DNA of 64,000 bases from Glaesserella sp041814905 (GTDB lineage Bacteria; Pseudomonadota; Gammaproteobacteria; Enterobacterales; Pasteurellaceae), in assembly GCF_041814905.1 (NCBI RefSeq), contig NZ_JBGXYA010000040.1, forward strand, positions 6,083 to 70,082, read 5' to 3'. Below are positions 52,565 to 62,533 of the stretch, piece by piece; position 1 is the stretch's first letter; each line of letters starts with the position of its first letter. Under the pieces are notes generated by a model. The model was given only the letters and a program-made list of their open reading frames with translations, searched no databases and was not told the origin of the DNA. A program made the translations under genes and the position numbers.

Positions 52565-53992
52565 TCAGAGTGATTGAATTTTCTTGATCACATTGGTTGT
52601 AGAGCAACCGTTTTCAAAATTCAATACACGAACTTCGCCACCGTTTTCCCAAACTTCTTGACTACCGGCGATCTCCTCCGGTTTATAGTCTCCGCCTTTT
52701 ACAAGGAGATCCGGTAAAATCTCACCAATCAGTCTTTGTGGCGTATCTTCTTCAAATGGCACAACCCAATCGACGGACGCTAATCCGGCAAGTACTGCCA
52801 TACGAGCATCAAGATCGTTAATCGGACGGGATTCCCCTTTCAAACGTTTGACGGAATCATCGGTGTTGACCGCGACAATCAGGCGATCGCCGAGTTTGCG
52901 TGCATTTTCCAGATAGGATACGTGCCCCGGGTGTAAAATATCAAAACAGCCGTTGGTCATCACGATACGCTCACCGCGCTGTTTAGCTTGTTTTACAATG
53001 GTTTTTAAAAGTTCTTCGGGAATAACGCCAAAACCGGTTTCGGTACGCTGATGAATCGCTTGCTCTAATTCACTTGGAGTGACGGTGGATGTACCCAATT
53101 TGCCGACAACGATGCCCGCGGCGGCATTGGCTAAATAACAAGCTTCTTCAAGAGGGCGACCATCAGCAATCGCGGTTGCCAACACACTGATTACTGTATC
53201 TCCTGCACCGGTGACATCATAAACTTCTTTCGCTTGAGTCGCTAAATGGAATACAGGCTGATTCGGGCGTAATAACGTCATTCCTTTTTCAGAACGGGTG
53301 ACTAATAAGGCAGATAAATCATAATCTGCAATCATTTTTAACCCTTTAGCCGTGATATCTTCATCGTCTTTGCAAACACCGGCAACAGCCTCAAATTCCG
53401 ACATATTCGGTGTCAGTAATGTTGCGCCACGGTAGCGTTCAAAATCGGTTCCTTTCGGGTCGATCAAAACCGGAATGTTTGCTTTACGGGCGATTTGAAT
53501 CATTTGTTGTACGGAATTTAATGTGCCTTTGCCGTAGTCAGACAAAATTAATGCGCCATAGGAGGCAATTTCTGCTTCTAACTTCACGAGCAGCGCTTGG
53601 CTGTCCACATTATGAAACCCTTCCTCAAAATCTAAACGTAATAATTGTTGATGGCGGGAAAGAATACGCAATTTAGTAATGGTCGGATGGGTTTCCACAG
53701 CAACACAATGGTTTTTAATATTGTGAGAGTTGAGTAATTTATCTAAAGCATTACCGGCATCATCTTGCCCGATTAAACCGTGCAAGGTAACCGGTACGTT
53801 TAGGCTGGCAATATTCATTGCTACGTTGGCGGCACCGCCTGCGCGTTCTTCAATATCCTGTACTTTCACCACCGGTACGGGCGCTTCAGGCGAAATGCGG
53901 TTTGTTGAGCCGAACCAGTAGCGGTCCAGCATCACATCACCGAGAACAAGCACATTGGCGTGGTTAAATTGAGGAGAATATTGCATCATCAT
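52565..53992 (-). CDS. hldE: Bifunctional heptose-7-phosphate kinase / heptose-1-phosphate adenylyltransferase HldE
   Basis: Makes ADP-glycero-manno-heptose for LPS core. 475 residues (E. coli 477). N-terminal ribokinase-fold kinase (about 1-318) with VLGDVMLDRYWFG and the DVTGAGDTVISVLA motif near 265, and C-terminal cytidylyltransferase (about 345-475) with TNGCFDILHPGHVSYLENA. The start is ATG 53992 after AGAGGTT; three Met codons are adjacent. It follows der after 9 bp. This makes the core heptose that the GT9 genes above could use. Confidence 0.97.
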   Translation of the reverse strand: MMMQYSPQFNHANVLVLGDVMLDRYWFGSTNRISPEAPVPVVKVQDIEERAGGAANVAMNIASLNVPVTLHGLIGQDDAGNALDKLLNSHNIKNHCVAVETHPTITKLRILSRHQQLLRLDFEEGFHNVDSQALLVKLEAEIASYGALILSDYGKGTLNSVQQMIQIARKANIPVLIDPKGTDFERYRGATLLTPNMSEFEAVAGVCKDDEDITAKGLKMIADYDLSALLVTRSEKGMTLLRPNQPVFHLATQAKEVYDVTGAGDTVISVLATAIADGRPLEEACYLANAAAGIVVGKLGTSTVTPSELEQAIHQRTETGFGVIPEELLKTIVKQAKQRGERIVMTNGCFDILHPGHVSYLENARKLGDRLIVAVNTDDSVKRLKGESRPINDLDARMAVLAGLASVDWVVPFEEDTPQRLIGEILPDLLVKGGDYKPEEIAGSQEVWENGGEVRVLNFENGCSTTNVIKKIQSL

Positions 53993-54001
53993 AATGAACC
54001 T

Positions 54002-55516
54002 CTATCTTTTATTTTTCTTAATAAATTTCATTAAACGTTTACGTTTACGTAATTGACCCGGCGTCAGTTTATTTCGTTTACCGGCAAACGGGTTGTTCCC
54101 TTCTTGGAATAAAATACGAATCGGTGAACCGATAATTTTTAAACTTTTACGGTAGTAATTTGATAGATAACGTTTGTATGAATCCGGCAGTTTTTCGATT
54201 TGGTTACCGTGGATAACAATAATCGGCGGATTATAACCACCCGGATGAGCATATTTCAGTTTTACGCGACGGCCGTTTACCAATGGCGGTTGATGTTCGT
54301 CCGTTGCCATTTGTAAAATACGGGTGAGCATCGATGTCGTCATTTTTTTAGTCGCACATTGGTAGGCTTCTTGAATTGAACTAAAAAGGTTTCCTACACC
54401 GCTGCCGTGCAACGCGGAAATAAAGTGTACTCTGGCAAAGTCAATAAAATCCAAACGGCGGTCAAGTTCGGATTTGATTTGATCTTTGACATCCTGCGAT
54501 AAACCGTCCCACTTATTTACCACGATTACTAATGATTTTCCGGCATTTAAAATAAAACCGAGCAGGGAAAGATCTTGATCGGATATTCCGTCTCTGGCAT
54601 CAATAGTCAATAACACCACATTAGCGTCTTGAATCGCTTGCAATGTTTTGATTACTGAGAATTTTTCTACCGCCAGATGGACTTTGCCGCGCTTACGCAC
54701 GCCGGCGGTATCGATGATGGTATAATCTTGACCGTCCCGTTCCATTGGGATGTAGATAGAATCGCGGGTGGTTCCCGGCATATCGAATACCACGACCCGC
54801 TCTTCACCTAAAATACGGTTGGTTAGGGTGGATTTTCCTACGTTCGGGCGACCGACAATCGCAATTTTGATATTTTTGTCGTCAATCGTGTCATTTTCTT
54901 CGTTCAGCGCTTCATCGAGCAGAGCTGTATCTTCTTCATTATCGAAATCGAAATCGCTTTCCCATTCGTCTTGTTCGGTATTTGCAAAATTTTCATCGAA
55001 ACCGACCGCTTGTTCTTCGAATTTGTCGGCTAAAGGAGCTAAAACTTGTTCCATGAGTTGCGTTACACCTCGACCTTGAGCCGCGGCAATCGCTTCCACG
55101 TCGCCTAAACCTAATTGATAGAACTCGGCAATGTGTGAATCGGCATCAATTCCGTCTGTTTTGTTGGCAACCACAACAGTGGTTTTATCGCGTTGGCGTA
55201 AATATTGCGCAATGCCGATATCTGCCGGTAATAAGCCGGCTCGGGCATCAACTATAAACAGCACAACGTCCGCTTCATCGATTGCAAGGAGCGATTGCTC
55301 CGCCATTTTCTCTTCGACACCTTCTTCTGAACCGTCAATACCGCCGGTATCAATCACAATAAAATCATGCCCGGCAATATTCGCATGGCCGTATTTACGG
55401 TCACGGGTTAAGCCGGGAAAGTCAGCGACAAGCGCATCTCGGGTGCGGGTTAAGCGGTTAAATAACGTGGATTTTCCCACGTTCGGTCTGCCCACAAGGG
55501 CAACAACAGGAGTCAT
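54002..55516 (-). CDS. der: Ribosome-associated GTPase Der (EngA)
   Basis: Two tandem GTPase domains followed by a KH-like domain, needed for 50S maturation. 504 residues from ATG 55516 (MTPVVALVGRPNVGKSTLFN, GAGG site); the longer frame to 55624 is rejected. G1 motifs GRPNVGKST appear twice. An acidic linker (about 168-210, EQAVGFDENFAN then acidic DFDFDNEEDT) separates the domains; its first 12 residues are encoded by an uptake sequence. It leads the der-hldE pair. Confidence 0.97.
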   Translation of the reverse strand: MTPVVALVGRPNVGKSTLFNRLTRTRDALVADFPGLTRDRKYGHANIAGHDFIVIDTGGIDGSEEGVEEKMAEQSLLAIDEADVVLFIVDARAGLLPADIGIAQYLRQRDKTTVVVANKTDGIDADSHIAEFYQLGLGDVEAIAAAQGRGVTQLMEQVLAPLADKFEEQAVGFDENFANTEQDEWESDFDFDNEEDTALLDEALNEENDTIDDKNIKIAIVGRPNVGKSTLTNRILGEERVVVFDMPGTTRDSIYIPMERDGQDYTIIDTAGVRKRGKVHLAVEKFSVIKTLQAIQDANVVLLTIDARDGISDQDLSLLGFILNAGKSLVIVVNKWDGLSQDVKDQIKSELDRRLDFIDFARVHFISALHGSGVGNLFSSIQEAYQCATKKMTTSMLTRILQMATDEHQPPLVNGRRVKLKYAHPGGYNPPIIVIHGNQIEKLPDSYKRYLSNYYRKSLKIIGSPIRILFQEGNNPFAGKRNKLTPGQLRKRKRLMKFIKKNKR

Positions 55517-55610
55517 ATAAACCTCAATTATTATTCGATAATTTGCAAGCATTATGCAAAATGGCGACATTATAGCGTAAATTGCGGGAAAGCGGATAAA
55601 GTAAAAAAAC

Positions 55611-55635
55611 AAACTCACCGACAAGCGGTGAGTTT
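55611..55635 (-). terminator. hemA terminator containing an uptake sequence
   Basis: A 10-bp stem AAACTCACCG / CGGTGAGTTT with loop ACAAG. The loop and right arm together read ACAAGCGGTGAG, so the USS core is part of the hairpin. On the minus strand a T-rich run follows, 18 bp beyond the hemA stop. Confidence 0.8.
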
Positions 55636-55653
55636 TGAAAGAAAATTTGCAAA

Positions 55654-56961
55654 TTATTCTTCGATTTTTAATGCTTGGGAGAAGCTCTGTAGTCCCTTCA
55701 CGTTACCGTGTTTTGCCATCGCTTGCAGAGCTTGGGTCGGTGCGTGTAGTAATTGGTTGGTAAGTTTGTAGCTCAATTCGTTCAATACTTTTTCACTGTC
55801 TTGCCCTTGTTGAATTGCGCTTAATGCTTTTTCAAGCAAATCCAGCCGAATCGATTCGGCGTTTTGGCGATAATGTTTGATCAAATTGCTGGATTGCTGC
55901 TGTTTCAACCAAGCAAAAAAGTCTTTCGCCTCTTCATCGACAATTTCTTTTGCTTGCTCGGCCGCTTGCTGACGTTGCGCTAGGTTTTGCTGAATGATAT
56001 TTTGCAAATCATCTACACTATAAGCATAAACGCTGTCTAATTCACCCGCGGTTTCTTCAATATCGCGCGGTACGGCAATATCAATGAGTAACATGGGATC
56101 GAAACGGCGTTGTTTTTGTGCATTTTCAATCATCTCTTTGGTTATCAGTACTTCAGGGCTACCGGTAGAACTTATCACCACATCTGCTTGATTTAACCCC
56201 ACTTGTAAGGCACTTAAAGAGAGAATTTGAATCGGTGCATTTAGCCGTTCCGCCAACATCTCGGCCCGAATATGGGTACGATTGGCTACCATGATATTTT
56301 GGGCACCGTGTTGAATTAAATAACGGGCAACCAGCTCAATCGTTTCGCCGGCTCCGATTAACAAAAAGCGCAATTTATGGAAACTGTCAAAAATTTGGCG
56401 GGCTAAACCGCATGCCGCATAAGCAACGGAAACTGCACTGCTGCCAATTTCCGTTTCAGAGCGTACGCGTTTGGCGGCGGCAAAGGTTTTTTGAAACAGA
56501 CGTGACAGATTCGTGGAGATGTGCCCGCCTTGTGATTGGTAAAAGCTTTCGCTGTCTTGATAAGCCTGTTTAACTTGCCCGAGAATTTGTGGTTCGCCCA
56601 AGATTAAGGAATCCAAACCGCACGCAACACGCATTAAATGGCGGGTGGCATCCATATTTTGTTTGAAGTAAAGACATTCGCGCAGTTCGCTCTGTTTTAA
56701 TTGGTGAATTTGTGCAAACCAATTAAAACAGCGTTCGCGCCAAGCAATATTATCAGGATGATCTTCTTGCGGTGGAATATCCGCTTGATGAAAGTAGAGT
56801 TCGGTACGATTGCACGTGGAGAGAATCACAACACTTTCTGCGAGCTGTTGCTGGCTGATTTGCTCAAAAGCAAGTTGACGTTTGTCTTCGACAAACGCCA
56901 CTTTTTCACGCAAATTGACCGATGCAGTCTTATGATTGATGCCTAACGCTAGAATTGTCAT
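55654..56961 (-). CDS. hemA: Glutamyl-tRNA reductase
   Basis: First committed step of C5-pathway tetrapyrrole synthesis: Glu-tRNA to glutamate-1-semialdehyde. 435 residues from ATG 56961 (MTILALGINHKTASVNLREK), with the catalytic Cys in STCNRTELY near residue 50, the NADPH site (IGAGETIELVARYLIQHGAQ), and a dimerisation helix at the C-terminus. It supplies the same pathway as hemCDXY at 24-28 kb. Confidence 0.97.
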   Translation of the reverse strand: MTILALGINHKTASVNLREKVAFVEDKRQLAFEQISQQQLAESVVILSTCNRTELYFHQADIPPQEDHPDNIAWRERCFNWFAQIHQLKQSELRECLYFKQNMDATRHLMRVACGLDSLILGEPQILGQVKQAYQDSESFYQSQGGHISTNLSRLFQKTFAAAKRVRSETEIGSSAVSVAYAACGLARQIFDSFHKLRFLLIGAGETIELVARYLIQHGAQNIMVANRTHIRAEMLAERLNAPIQILSLSALQVGLNQADVVISSTGSPEVLITKEMIENAQKQRRFDPMLLIDIAVPRDIEETAGELDSVYAYSVDDLQNIIQQNLAQRQQAAEQAKEIVDEEAKDFFAWLKQQQSSNLIKHYRQNAESIRLDLLEKALSAIQQGQDSEKVLNELSYKLTNQLLHAPTQALQAMAKHGNVKGLQSFSQALKIEE

Positions 56962-57269
56962 TACTACCCACGAAACAAAAAATAAGGATGATTTGATTCC
57001 ATCCTCTAAAGTCCGACGCATTCTAATAAATCCGTAAAATCTGTGCAAACAATTGTCATAATAGGTTTGATTTATAACAAACGGCTAACAAAATCATAAC
57101 GCTTTTTCAGCTAAAGCTGGGTGATTTATCGCCATTGAACCGTGTAAATTTCTGCAAAATGCCAAAATAAACCAAAATTTGGAGTGAATTGAGATATAAT
57201 ACTTCACTTAAAATTTTAAAGTGTCAAATTTGTCAAGATTCCCTTTCTACTTTGTATTCAGGAGGACTT
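56962..57269. other. Divergent regulatory gap between hemA and relA
   Basis: 308 bp without a gene. It is AT-rich and must hold two opposite promoters. A good -10 for relA (TATAAT, 57195-57200, after GAGA) is visible, but no matching -35. Nothing else stands out. Confidence 0.4.
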
Positions 57270-59477
57270 ATGGTCGCGATTCGTCGTTCACACCTGCTCG
57301 AGCCTAGTAACTTTGAGCTGGCTAGTTGGAGTGCCGCTTTACAAATGTCGCCGATTTCCTTTGAAGAACTGCTGAATGCGTGGCGATACGCTCAAGAAAA
57401 GATTGATACGGACCAATTCCATTTAATGTGGTATGGCATTGAAATGGTCGAAATTTTACACGGCTTGAATATGGATGATGATAGCCTTGTTGCCGCATTG
57501 CTTTTCCCTCTCGTAAAACAAAATCTTATTGATTTAGCTCAGGTTAAAGAAGGTTTTGGCAATGATGTCAAAAACTTAGTGAAAGGTGTGCTGGAAATGG
57601 ATTATGTCCGCCAATTAAACTCCAGTAATGCCTCCGATCTGCAAATAGATAATATTCGTCGTATGTTGCTGGCGATGGTAGATGATTTTCGTTGTGTGGT
57701 CATTAAGCTTGCCGAACGCATTGTCTATTTACGCGATGTCGACCGCCGTAGTGAAGAAGATTTAGTGCTGGCGGCGAAAGAGTGTTCGCATATTTATGCG
57801 CCTTTGGCAAACCGCTTGGGGATCGGACAGTTGAAATGGGAATTGGAAGATTATTGCTTCCGCGCATTGCATCCGAAAGAGTATCGCCAAATTGCCAAAT
57901 TCGATTTAGCCGAGCGTCGTTTGGATCGCGAAGCCTATATTGCAAAATTCGTCTCGGATCTGACCGCTTGTTTGTCGGAACAATTGGATCAAGTGGAAGT
58001 GTACGGCAGACCAAAACATATTTACAGCATTTGGAAAAAAATGCAGAAGAAACATCTCAAATTCGATCAACTGTTTGATGTACGAGCCGTTCGTATACTG
58101 GTGCCGAAGCTTGAAGATTGTTATACCGCACTCGGGATTGTTCATACCAAATACAAACATATGCCGGAACATTTTGATGATTATATCGCTAACCCGAAAC
58201 CGAACGGTTATCAATCGATTCATACGGTCGTGTTGGGGGAAGGCGGTAAAACCATTGAAGTACAAATCCGAACTCAAAAGATGCACGATGATGCCGAACT
58301 TGGTGTTGCCGCACACTGGAAATACAAAGAAGGTGCAACGGCAGGGCGTGCCGGTTATGAAGAAAAAATCGTCTGGCTGCGTAAATTGCTCGATTGGCAA
58401 CAAGATATTGCCGATTCAGGTGATGTAATGGCGGAAATGCGCTCGCAAGTTTTTGATGATCGTGTTTATGTCTTTACACCGAAAGGTGAGGTTGTGGATT
58501 TACCGAAAAATGCTACGCCGCTGGATTTTGCCTATTCGATTCATAGTGAAATCGGGCATCGTTGTATCGGAGCAAAGGTTGCGGGACGTATTGTTCCGTT
58601 CACTTATATTTTGCAGATGGGCGATCAGGTTGAAATTATCACTCAAAAAAATCCAAATCCGAGTCGTGACTGGCTGAATCCAAACCAAGGCTTCGTGAAT
58701 ACGCCTCGTGCCCGCTCAAAAATTACTGCGTGGTTTAAAAAACTGGACCGTGAGAAAAATATTCCTGTAGGTAAAGAGATGTTAGAAGCTGAAATGGCAA
58801 AATATAACTTTACTCAGAAACAGATCGAAGAATTTGCGTTGCCGCGTTATAACCTAAAGCATTTTGATGATCTTTATGCGGCAATCGGTGGCGGAGATAT
58901 TCGTCTTAACCAATTGATGCATTACCTACAAAGTAAATTAATCAAACCGACCGCAGAACAAGCCGACGAAGCAGTTTTAAAACACGTGGCTCACAAGGCT
59001 CAAAATACTCAGAAGCAGAATAAAAGCGGATTCGTGGTGGTCGAAGGCGTCGGCAATTTAATGCACCATATTGCCCGTTGTTGCCAACCTATTCCGGGCG
59101 ATGAAATTGTTGGCTATATTACTCAAGGAAGAGGCATTTCTATTCACCGAGCCGATTGCGAACAATTGTTCGACTTACAAGCAAGTAGCCCGGAACGGGT
59201 AGTCGAAGCTTGGTGGGGGGAAAATTATGCCAGCGGTTTCAGCTTGACTATCCGTGTGATCGCCAACGATCGTAATGGTTTGTTGCGTGATGTAAGCGGT
59301 ATTATGGCAAACGAAAAAGTGAATGTGTTGGGGGTATCCAGCCGTACCGATACTAAACGTAGCTTGGCAACGATTGATATTGAAATCGAATTAAACAATA
59401 TTCAGCTGCTACCGAAACTTCTAGCCCGCATTCTTCAACTTGATGATGTGATTGAAGCGAAGCGTTTATCAAATTAA
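57270..59477 (+). CDS. relA: (p)ppGpp synthetase RelA
   Basis: Ribosome-associated synthetase of the stringent response. 735 residues from ATG 57270 (MVAIRRSHLLEPSNFELASW), with the GGAGGA site (E. coli 744). The N-terminal hydrolase-like domain lacks the HD motif (LVAALLFPLVKQ in its place), so only synthesis is expected. The synthetase domain has RDVDRRSEEDLV then EVYGRPKHIYSIWKKM and FDVRAVRILV. A TGS domain (VYVFTPKGEVVDLPKNATPL), zinc finger (HIARCCQPIPGD) and ACT domain end it. Confidence 0.97.
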   Translation: MVAIRRSHLLEPSNFELASWSAALQMSPISFEELLNAWRYAQEKIDTDQFHLMWYGIEMVEILHGLNMDDDSLVAALLFPLVKQNLIDLAQVKEGFGNDVKNLVKGVLEMDYVRQLNSSNASDLQIDNIRRMLLAMVDDFRCVVIKLAERIVYLRDVDRRSEEDLVLAAKECSHIYAPLANRLGIGQLKWELEDYCFRALHPKEYRQIAKFDLAERRLDREAYIAKFVSDLTACLSEQLDQVEVYGRPKHIYSIWKKMQKKHLKFDQLFDVRAVRILVPKLEDCYTALGIVHTKYKHMPEHFDDYIANPKPNGYQSIHTVVLGEGGKTIEVQIRTQKMHDDAELGVAAHWKYKEGATAGRAGYEEKIVWLRKLLDWQQDIADSGDVMAEMRSQVFDDRVYVFTPKGEVVDLPKNATPLDFAYSIHSEIGHRCIGAKVAGRIVPFTYILQMGDQVEIITQKNPNPSRDWLNPNQGFVNTPRARSKITAWFKKLDREKNIPVGKEMLEAEMAKYNFTQKQIEEFALPRYNLKHFDDLYAAIGGGDIRLNQLMHYLQSKLIKPTAEQADEAVLKHVAHKAQNTQKQNKSGFVVVEGVGNLMHHIARCCQPIPGDEIVGYITQGRGISIHRADCEQLFDLQASSPERVVEAWWGENYASGFSLTIRVIANDRNGLLRDVSGIMANEKVNVLGVSSRTDTKRSLATIDIEIELNNIQLLPKLLARILQLDDVIEAKRLSN

Positions 59478-59521
59478 TGATATAGGTTCTCTATTAAGTA
59501 TAAGAGAATAAAAGGAATAAT

Positions 59522-60712
59522 ATGAAAAAACTCGTTATCCTCGGTTCAACCGGATCTATTGGTACCAGCACTTTATCCGTGGTGGAACAAAATGCCGATA
59601 AATATCAGATCTTCGCCCTTGTCGGTGGGAAAAATGTGGCATTAATGGCAGCGCAATGTGAGAAGTTTCAACCGCCGTTTGCAGCAATGGATGATGAAAC
59701 TTCAGCCAAGGCGCTGGCAAAGATACTCGCAGAAGACAATATTAAAACCGAAGTCCTTGCCGGTCAAAAAGCAATTTGCGCACTCGCTTCACATCCTGAC
59801 GTGGATATGGTAATGGCCGCAATTGTTGGGGCAGCAGGTTTGCTTCCTACCTTATCTGCCGTAAAAGCGGGTAAGCAGGTGTTGTTGGCAAACAAAGAGA
59901 GTTTGGTTACCTGTGGTCAGATTTTTATTGATGAGGCACGTAAATCCGGTGCGAAATTATTGCCGGTAGATAGTGAACACAATGCAATTTTCCAATCGCT
60001 ACCACCGGAAGCGCAGAATAAAGTCGGTTTCTGCCCACTTGCTGAACTTGGTGTGAGTAAAATCATTTTAACCGGTTCCGGCGGTCCGTTCCGGATGAAA
60101 CCGTTAAAAGAATTTGCCGCAATTACGCCGGCACAAGCGGTCGCACATCCGAATTGGTCAATGGGTAAAAAAATCTCGGTGGATTCCGCGACGATGATGA
60201 ATAAAGGATTGGAATATATTGAAGCGCGTTGGTTATTTAATGCTGCTGAGCAAGAGATGGAAATTATCATTCATCCGCAGTCTATTATTCATTCCATGGT
60301 ACGTTATATTGATGGTTCGGTTATTGCTCAAATGGGAAATCCGGATATGCGGATACCTATTGCACATACCATGGCGTACCCGAATCGCATTAATGCCGGT
60401 GCTGCCTCGTTAGATTTCTTTAAATTGAAAGAGCTGACCTTTATCGAACCGGATTTTGCCCGTTATCCGAACTTAAAATTAGCCATAGAAGCATTTGCGG
60501 AAGGGCAGTACGCTACCACCGCGATGAATGCGGCAAATGAAATTGCGGTAGAGGCTTTTTTAAATGAGCGGATTCGTTTTGTCGATATTATCGCGGTTAA
60601 CCGTTCGGTGGTTGAAAATATTGCTCCGATTGAGGTGAAATCCATTGATGATGTATTACATATCGATCGCCTTGCTCGTGACTTGGCAACACAGGCTGTT
60701 TTACAGTTATAG
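59522..60712 (+). CDS. dxr: 1-deoxy-D-xylulose-5-phosphate reductoisomerase
   Basis: Second step of the MEP isoprenoid pathway. 396 residues (E. coli 398). NADPH-binding start KLVILGSTGSIGTSTLSVVE, LLANKESLVTCGQIF near 123-137, catalytic acid/metal residues in LLPVDSEHNAIFQ, and NWSMGKKISVDSATMMNKGL. An uptake sequence in the coding region (60132-60141) is translated as TPAQAVAHPNWS. It is followed by uptake-type repeats. Confidence 0.97.
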   Translation: MKKLVILGSTGSIGTSTLSVVEQNADKYQIFALVGGKNVALMAAQCEKFQPPFAAMDDETSAKALAKILAEDNIKTEVLAGQKAICALASHPDVDMVMAAIVGAAGLLPTLSAVKAGKQVLLANKESLVTCGQIFIDEARKSGAKLLPVDSEHNAIFQSLPPEAQNKVGFCPLAELGVSKIILTGSGGPFRMKPLKEFAAITPAQAVAHPNWSMGKKISVDSATMMNKGLEYIEARWLFNAAEQEMEIIIHPQSIIHSMVRYIDGSVIAQMGNPDMRIPIAHTMAYPNRINAGAASLDFFKLKELTFIEPDFARYPNLKLAIEAFAEGQYATTAMNAANEIAVEAFLNERIRFVDIIAVNRSVVENIAPIEVKSIDDVLHIDRLARDLATQAVLQL

Positions 60713-60718
60713 CCTTTT

Positions 60719-60777
60719 AACAAGCGGTCTTTTTGGGCTGATTTTTTGCAAAAAAATGCGTCAAACGGACCGCTTGG
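60719..60777. terminator. Near-inverted uptake-sequence pair after dxr
   Basis: ACAAGCGGTC at about 60720-60729 and GACCGCTTGG (imperfect) near 60768-60777 can pair around an AT-rich loop with TTTTTGCAAAAAA inside. It lies 8 bp after the dxr stop, so probably ends dxr transcription; the second copy lacks one base of the core. Confidence 0.5.
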
Positions 60778-60789
60778 TCTTACAAACAA

Positions 60790-60815
60790 AAACGCCACTC
60801 TTCCGAGCGGCGTTT
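60790..60815 (-). terminator. Terminator after gapA
   Basis: An 11-bp stem with one mismatch (AAACGCCACTC / GAGCGGCGTTT) and a 4-nt loop. On the minus strand T-rich sequence follows. It lies 20 bp after the gapA stop. Confidence 0.8.
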
Positions 60816-60835
60816 GTTATCTCACAAAATAGCGA

Positions 60836-61840
60836 TTAGCCTTTGTAGTTGTGAACTAATGCAACTAAGTCTAATACTTTGTTTGAGTAACCGGTTTCGT
60901 TATCGTACCAGGAAACTAATTTAACGAAAGTATCCGTTAATGCGATACCTGCTGCTGCGTCGAATACGGAAGTTTCGATAGCGCCGTTGAAGTCAGTAGA
61001 AACTACCGCATCTTCAGTATAGCCTAAAACACCTTTCATTTCGTTTTCAGAAGCACGTTTGATTTCTGCACAGATTTCAGCATAAGTAGCCGGTTTTTCT
61101 AAGTTAACGGTTAAGTCAACAACAGAAACGTTCGCAGTAGGAACACGGAACGCCATACCGGTTAATTTACCGTTTAATGCTGGTAATACTTTACCTACCG
61201 CTTTTGCAGCGCCGGTTGATGAAGGGATGATGTTTTGTGATGCACCACGACCACCACGCCAGTCTTTCGCTGATGGACCGTCTACGGTTTTTTGAGTTGC
61301 TGTCGTTGCGTGAACAGTGGTCATTAAACCTTCTTTGATGCCGAATTTGTTATGAATAACTTTAGCTAAAGGCGCTAAGCAGTTTGTTGTACAAGAAGCG
61401 TTAGAAACGATATCTTGACCTGCATAAGCGTCGAAGTTTACGCCGTTAACAAACATTGGAGTGTTGTCTTTAGATGGGCCTGTTAGTACAACTTTTTTCG
61501 CACCTGCTGTGATGTGTTTACGAGCTGTGGCGTCATCTAAGAATAAACCGGTTGCTTCAACAGCGATATCAACACCGATTTCGTTCCATTTTAAGTTAGC
61601 CGGGTCACGCTCAGAAGTTACACGGATCTCTTTACCGTTAACCACTAATTTGCCGTCTTTAACTTCTACAGAACCGTCGAAACGACCGTGAGTTGAATCA
61701 TATTTCAACATGTAAGCCATGTAGTCAACGTCGATTAAGTCGTTGATACCTACAACTTCGATATCATCGCGTTGTTGAGCAGCACGGAATACGATACGAC
61801 CGATACGACCGAAGCCGTTAATACCAATTTTAATTGCCAT
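60836..61840 (-). CDS. gapA: Glyceraldehyde-3-phosphate dehydrogenase
   Basis: Glycolytic NAD-dependent enzyme. 334 residues from ATG 61840 (MAIKIGINGFGRIGRIVFRA). The catalytic Cys is in VSNASCTTNCLAPLAKV (about 150-165). The longer frame to 61870 has no ribosome site. Its own promoter with an extended -10 and a CRP-like site lie upstream, and a terminator follows, so it is monocistronic. Confidence 0.98.
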   Translation of the reverse strand: MAIKIGINGFGRIGRIVFRAAQQRDDIEVVGINDLIDVDYMAYMLKYDSTHGRFDGSVEVKDGKLVVNGKEIRVTSERDPANLKWNEIGVDIAVEATGLFLDDATARKHITAGAKKVVLTGPSKDNTPMFVNGVNFDAYAGQDIVSNASCTTNCLAPLAKVIHNKFGIKEGLMTTVHATTATQKTVDGPSAKDWRGGRGASQNIIPSSTGAAKAVGKVLPALNGKLTGMAFRVPTANVSVVDLTVNLEKPATYAEICAEIKRASENEMKGVLGYTEDAVVSTDFNGAIETSVFDAAAGIALTDTFVKLVSWYDNETGYSNKVLDLVALVHNYKG

Positions 61841-61905
61841 AGAGTTTCTACCTATATTAAAGTTAAACAAAATTGTTCCTTCCTTGTTATCGGAGAGACC
61901 GGATG

Positions 61906-61936
61906 ATTATAACATAATCTTTCCTCCCACTGACAA
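61906..61936 (-). promoter_or_regulatory. gapA promoter
   Basis: On the minus strand an extended -10 (TGT-TATAAT, core 61906-61911) with TTGTCA at the -35 (61931-61936), spacer 19 bp. The spacer is longer than ideal; the extended -10 may compensate. Confidence 0.6.
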
Positions 61937-61973
61937 CCGAAAGAACGTCAACGAATATAACAGATAAATTTTG

Positions 61974-61989
61974 TGTGATCTATGTCAAA
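61974..61989. promoter_or_regulatory. CRP-like site between gapA and msrB
   Basis: TGTGA-TCTATG-TCAAA differs by one base from TGTGA-N6-TCACA. It lies about 55 bp upstream of the gapA -35 core and 78 bp before msrB. CRP or its relative Sxy/CRP-S sites are established regulators in Pasteurellaceae; which gene it serves is not clear. Confidence 0.5.
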
Positions 61990-62066
61990 TTTCTGAAAAA
62001 GGATTATTGAAAATCATAGAAAAGTGTAGAATGGCTGAAAAAGCAAAATGAGTAGGAGGGGAAAAA

Positions 62067-62462
62067 ATGATTAAAGATATTGAAGAACTCACTGATGAAC
62101 AAGTGGAAATTTGCTTACACAGTGGTACGGAAAAGCCTTTTAGCGGTAAATTTTTAAATGAAGATCGTGTCGGTACTTACCGTTGTGTACGTTGTCATAA
62201 CGCACTGTTCCGATCTGATACGAAATTTGACGCAGGTTGTGGTTGGCCGAGTTTTTATGAGGCGATTTCTGAGAATTCCTTGCGTTATTTAGACGACTAC
62301 AGCTTAGGGCGTCACCGTATCGAGATTCGTTGTGGTCACTGTGACTCCCATATGGGGCATATGTTTCACGATGGACCTCCTCCAACAGGTTTGCGCTTCT
62401 GTTTAAACTCAGTGGCACTGAATTTTAAATGGGATGAAACCGGCGAAGAGATTGACGGTTAA
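62067..62462 (+). CDS. msrB: Methionine-R-sulfoxide reductase MsrB
   Basis: 131 residues. Zinc Cys pairs (Cys40/Cys43 in YRCVRC and Cys89/Cys92 in CGHC), CGWPSFYEA at 58-66, and the catalytic Cys112 in RFCLNS. Cytoplasmic form without signal peptide. A clear AGGAGGGG site precedes the ATG. It is divergent from gapA and convergent with cca. Confidence 0.96.
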   Translation: MIKDIEELTDEQVEICLHSGTEKPFSGKFLNEDRVGTYRCVRCHNALFRSDTKFDAGCGWPSFYEAISENSLRYLDDYSLGRHRIEIRCGHCDSHMGHMFHDGPPPTGLRFCLNSVALNFKWDETGEEIDG

Positions 62463-62483
62463 TTCCTGGTAAAAATTGAAATG

Positions 62484-62533
62484 GATTCCCCATTCTATCC
62501 ATCCCTTGCTTACGAGGACGGTTGTGGGGAATC
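62484..62533. other. Inverted repeat between msrB and cca
   Basis: GATTCCCC (62484-62491) pairs with GGGGAATC (62526-62533), with a 34-nt loop. It could be a weak bidirectional terminator at a convergent junction; the long loop makes it uncertain. Confidence 0.35.

Noticed and set aside
54768..55520. Antisense Ser-rich ORFs over der
   Set aside because: They mirror the GTPase coding sequence; der is certain.
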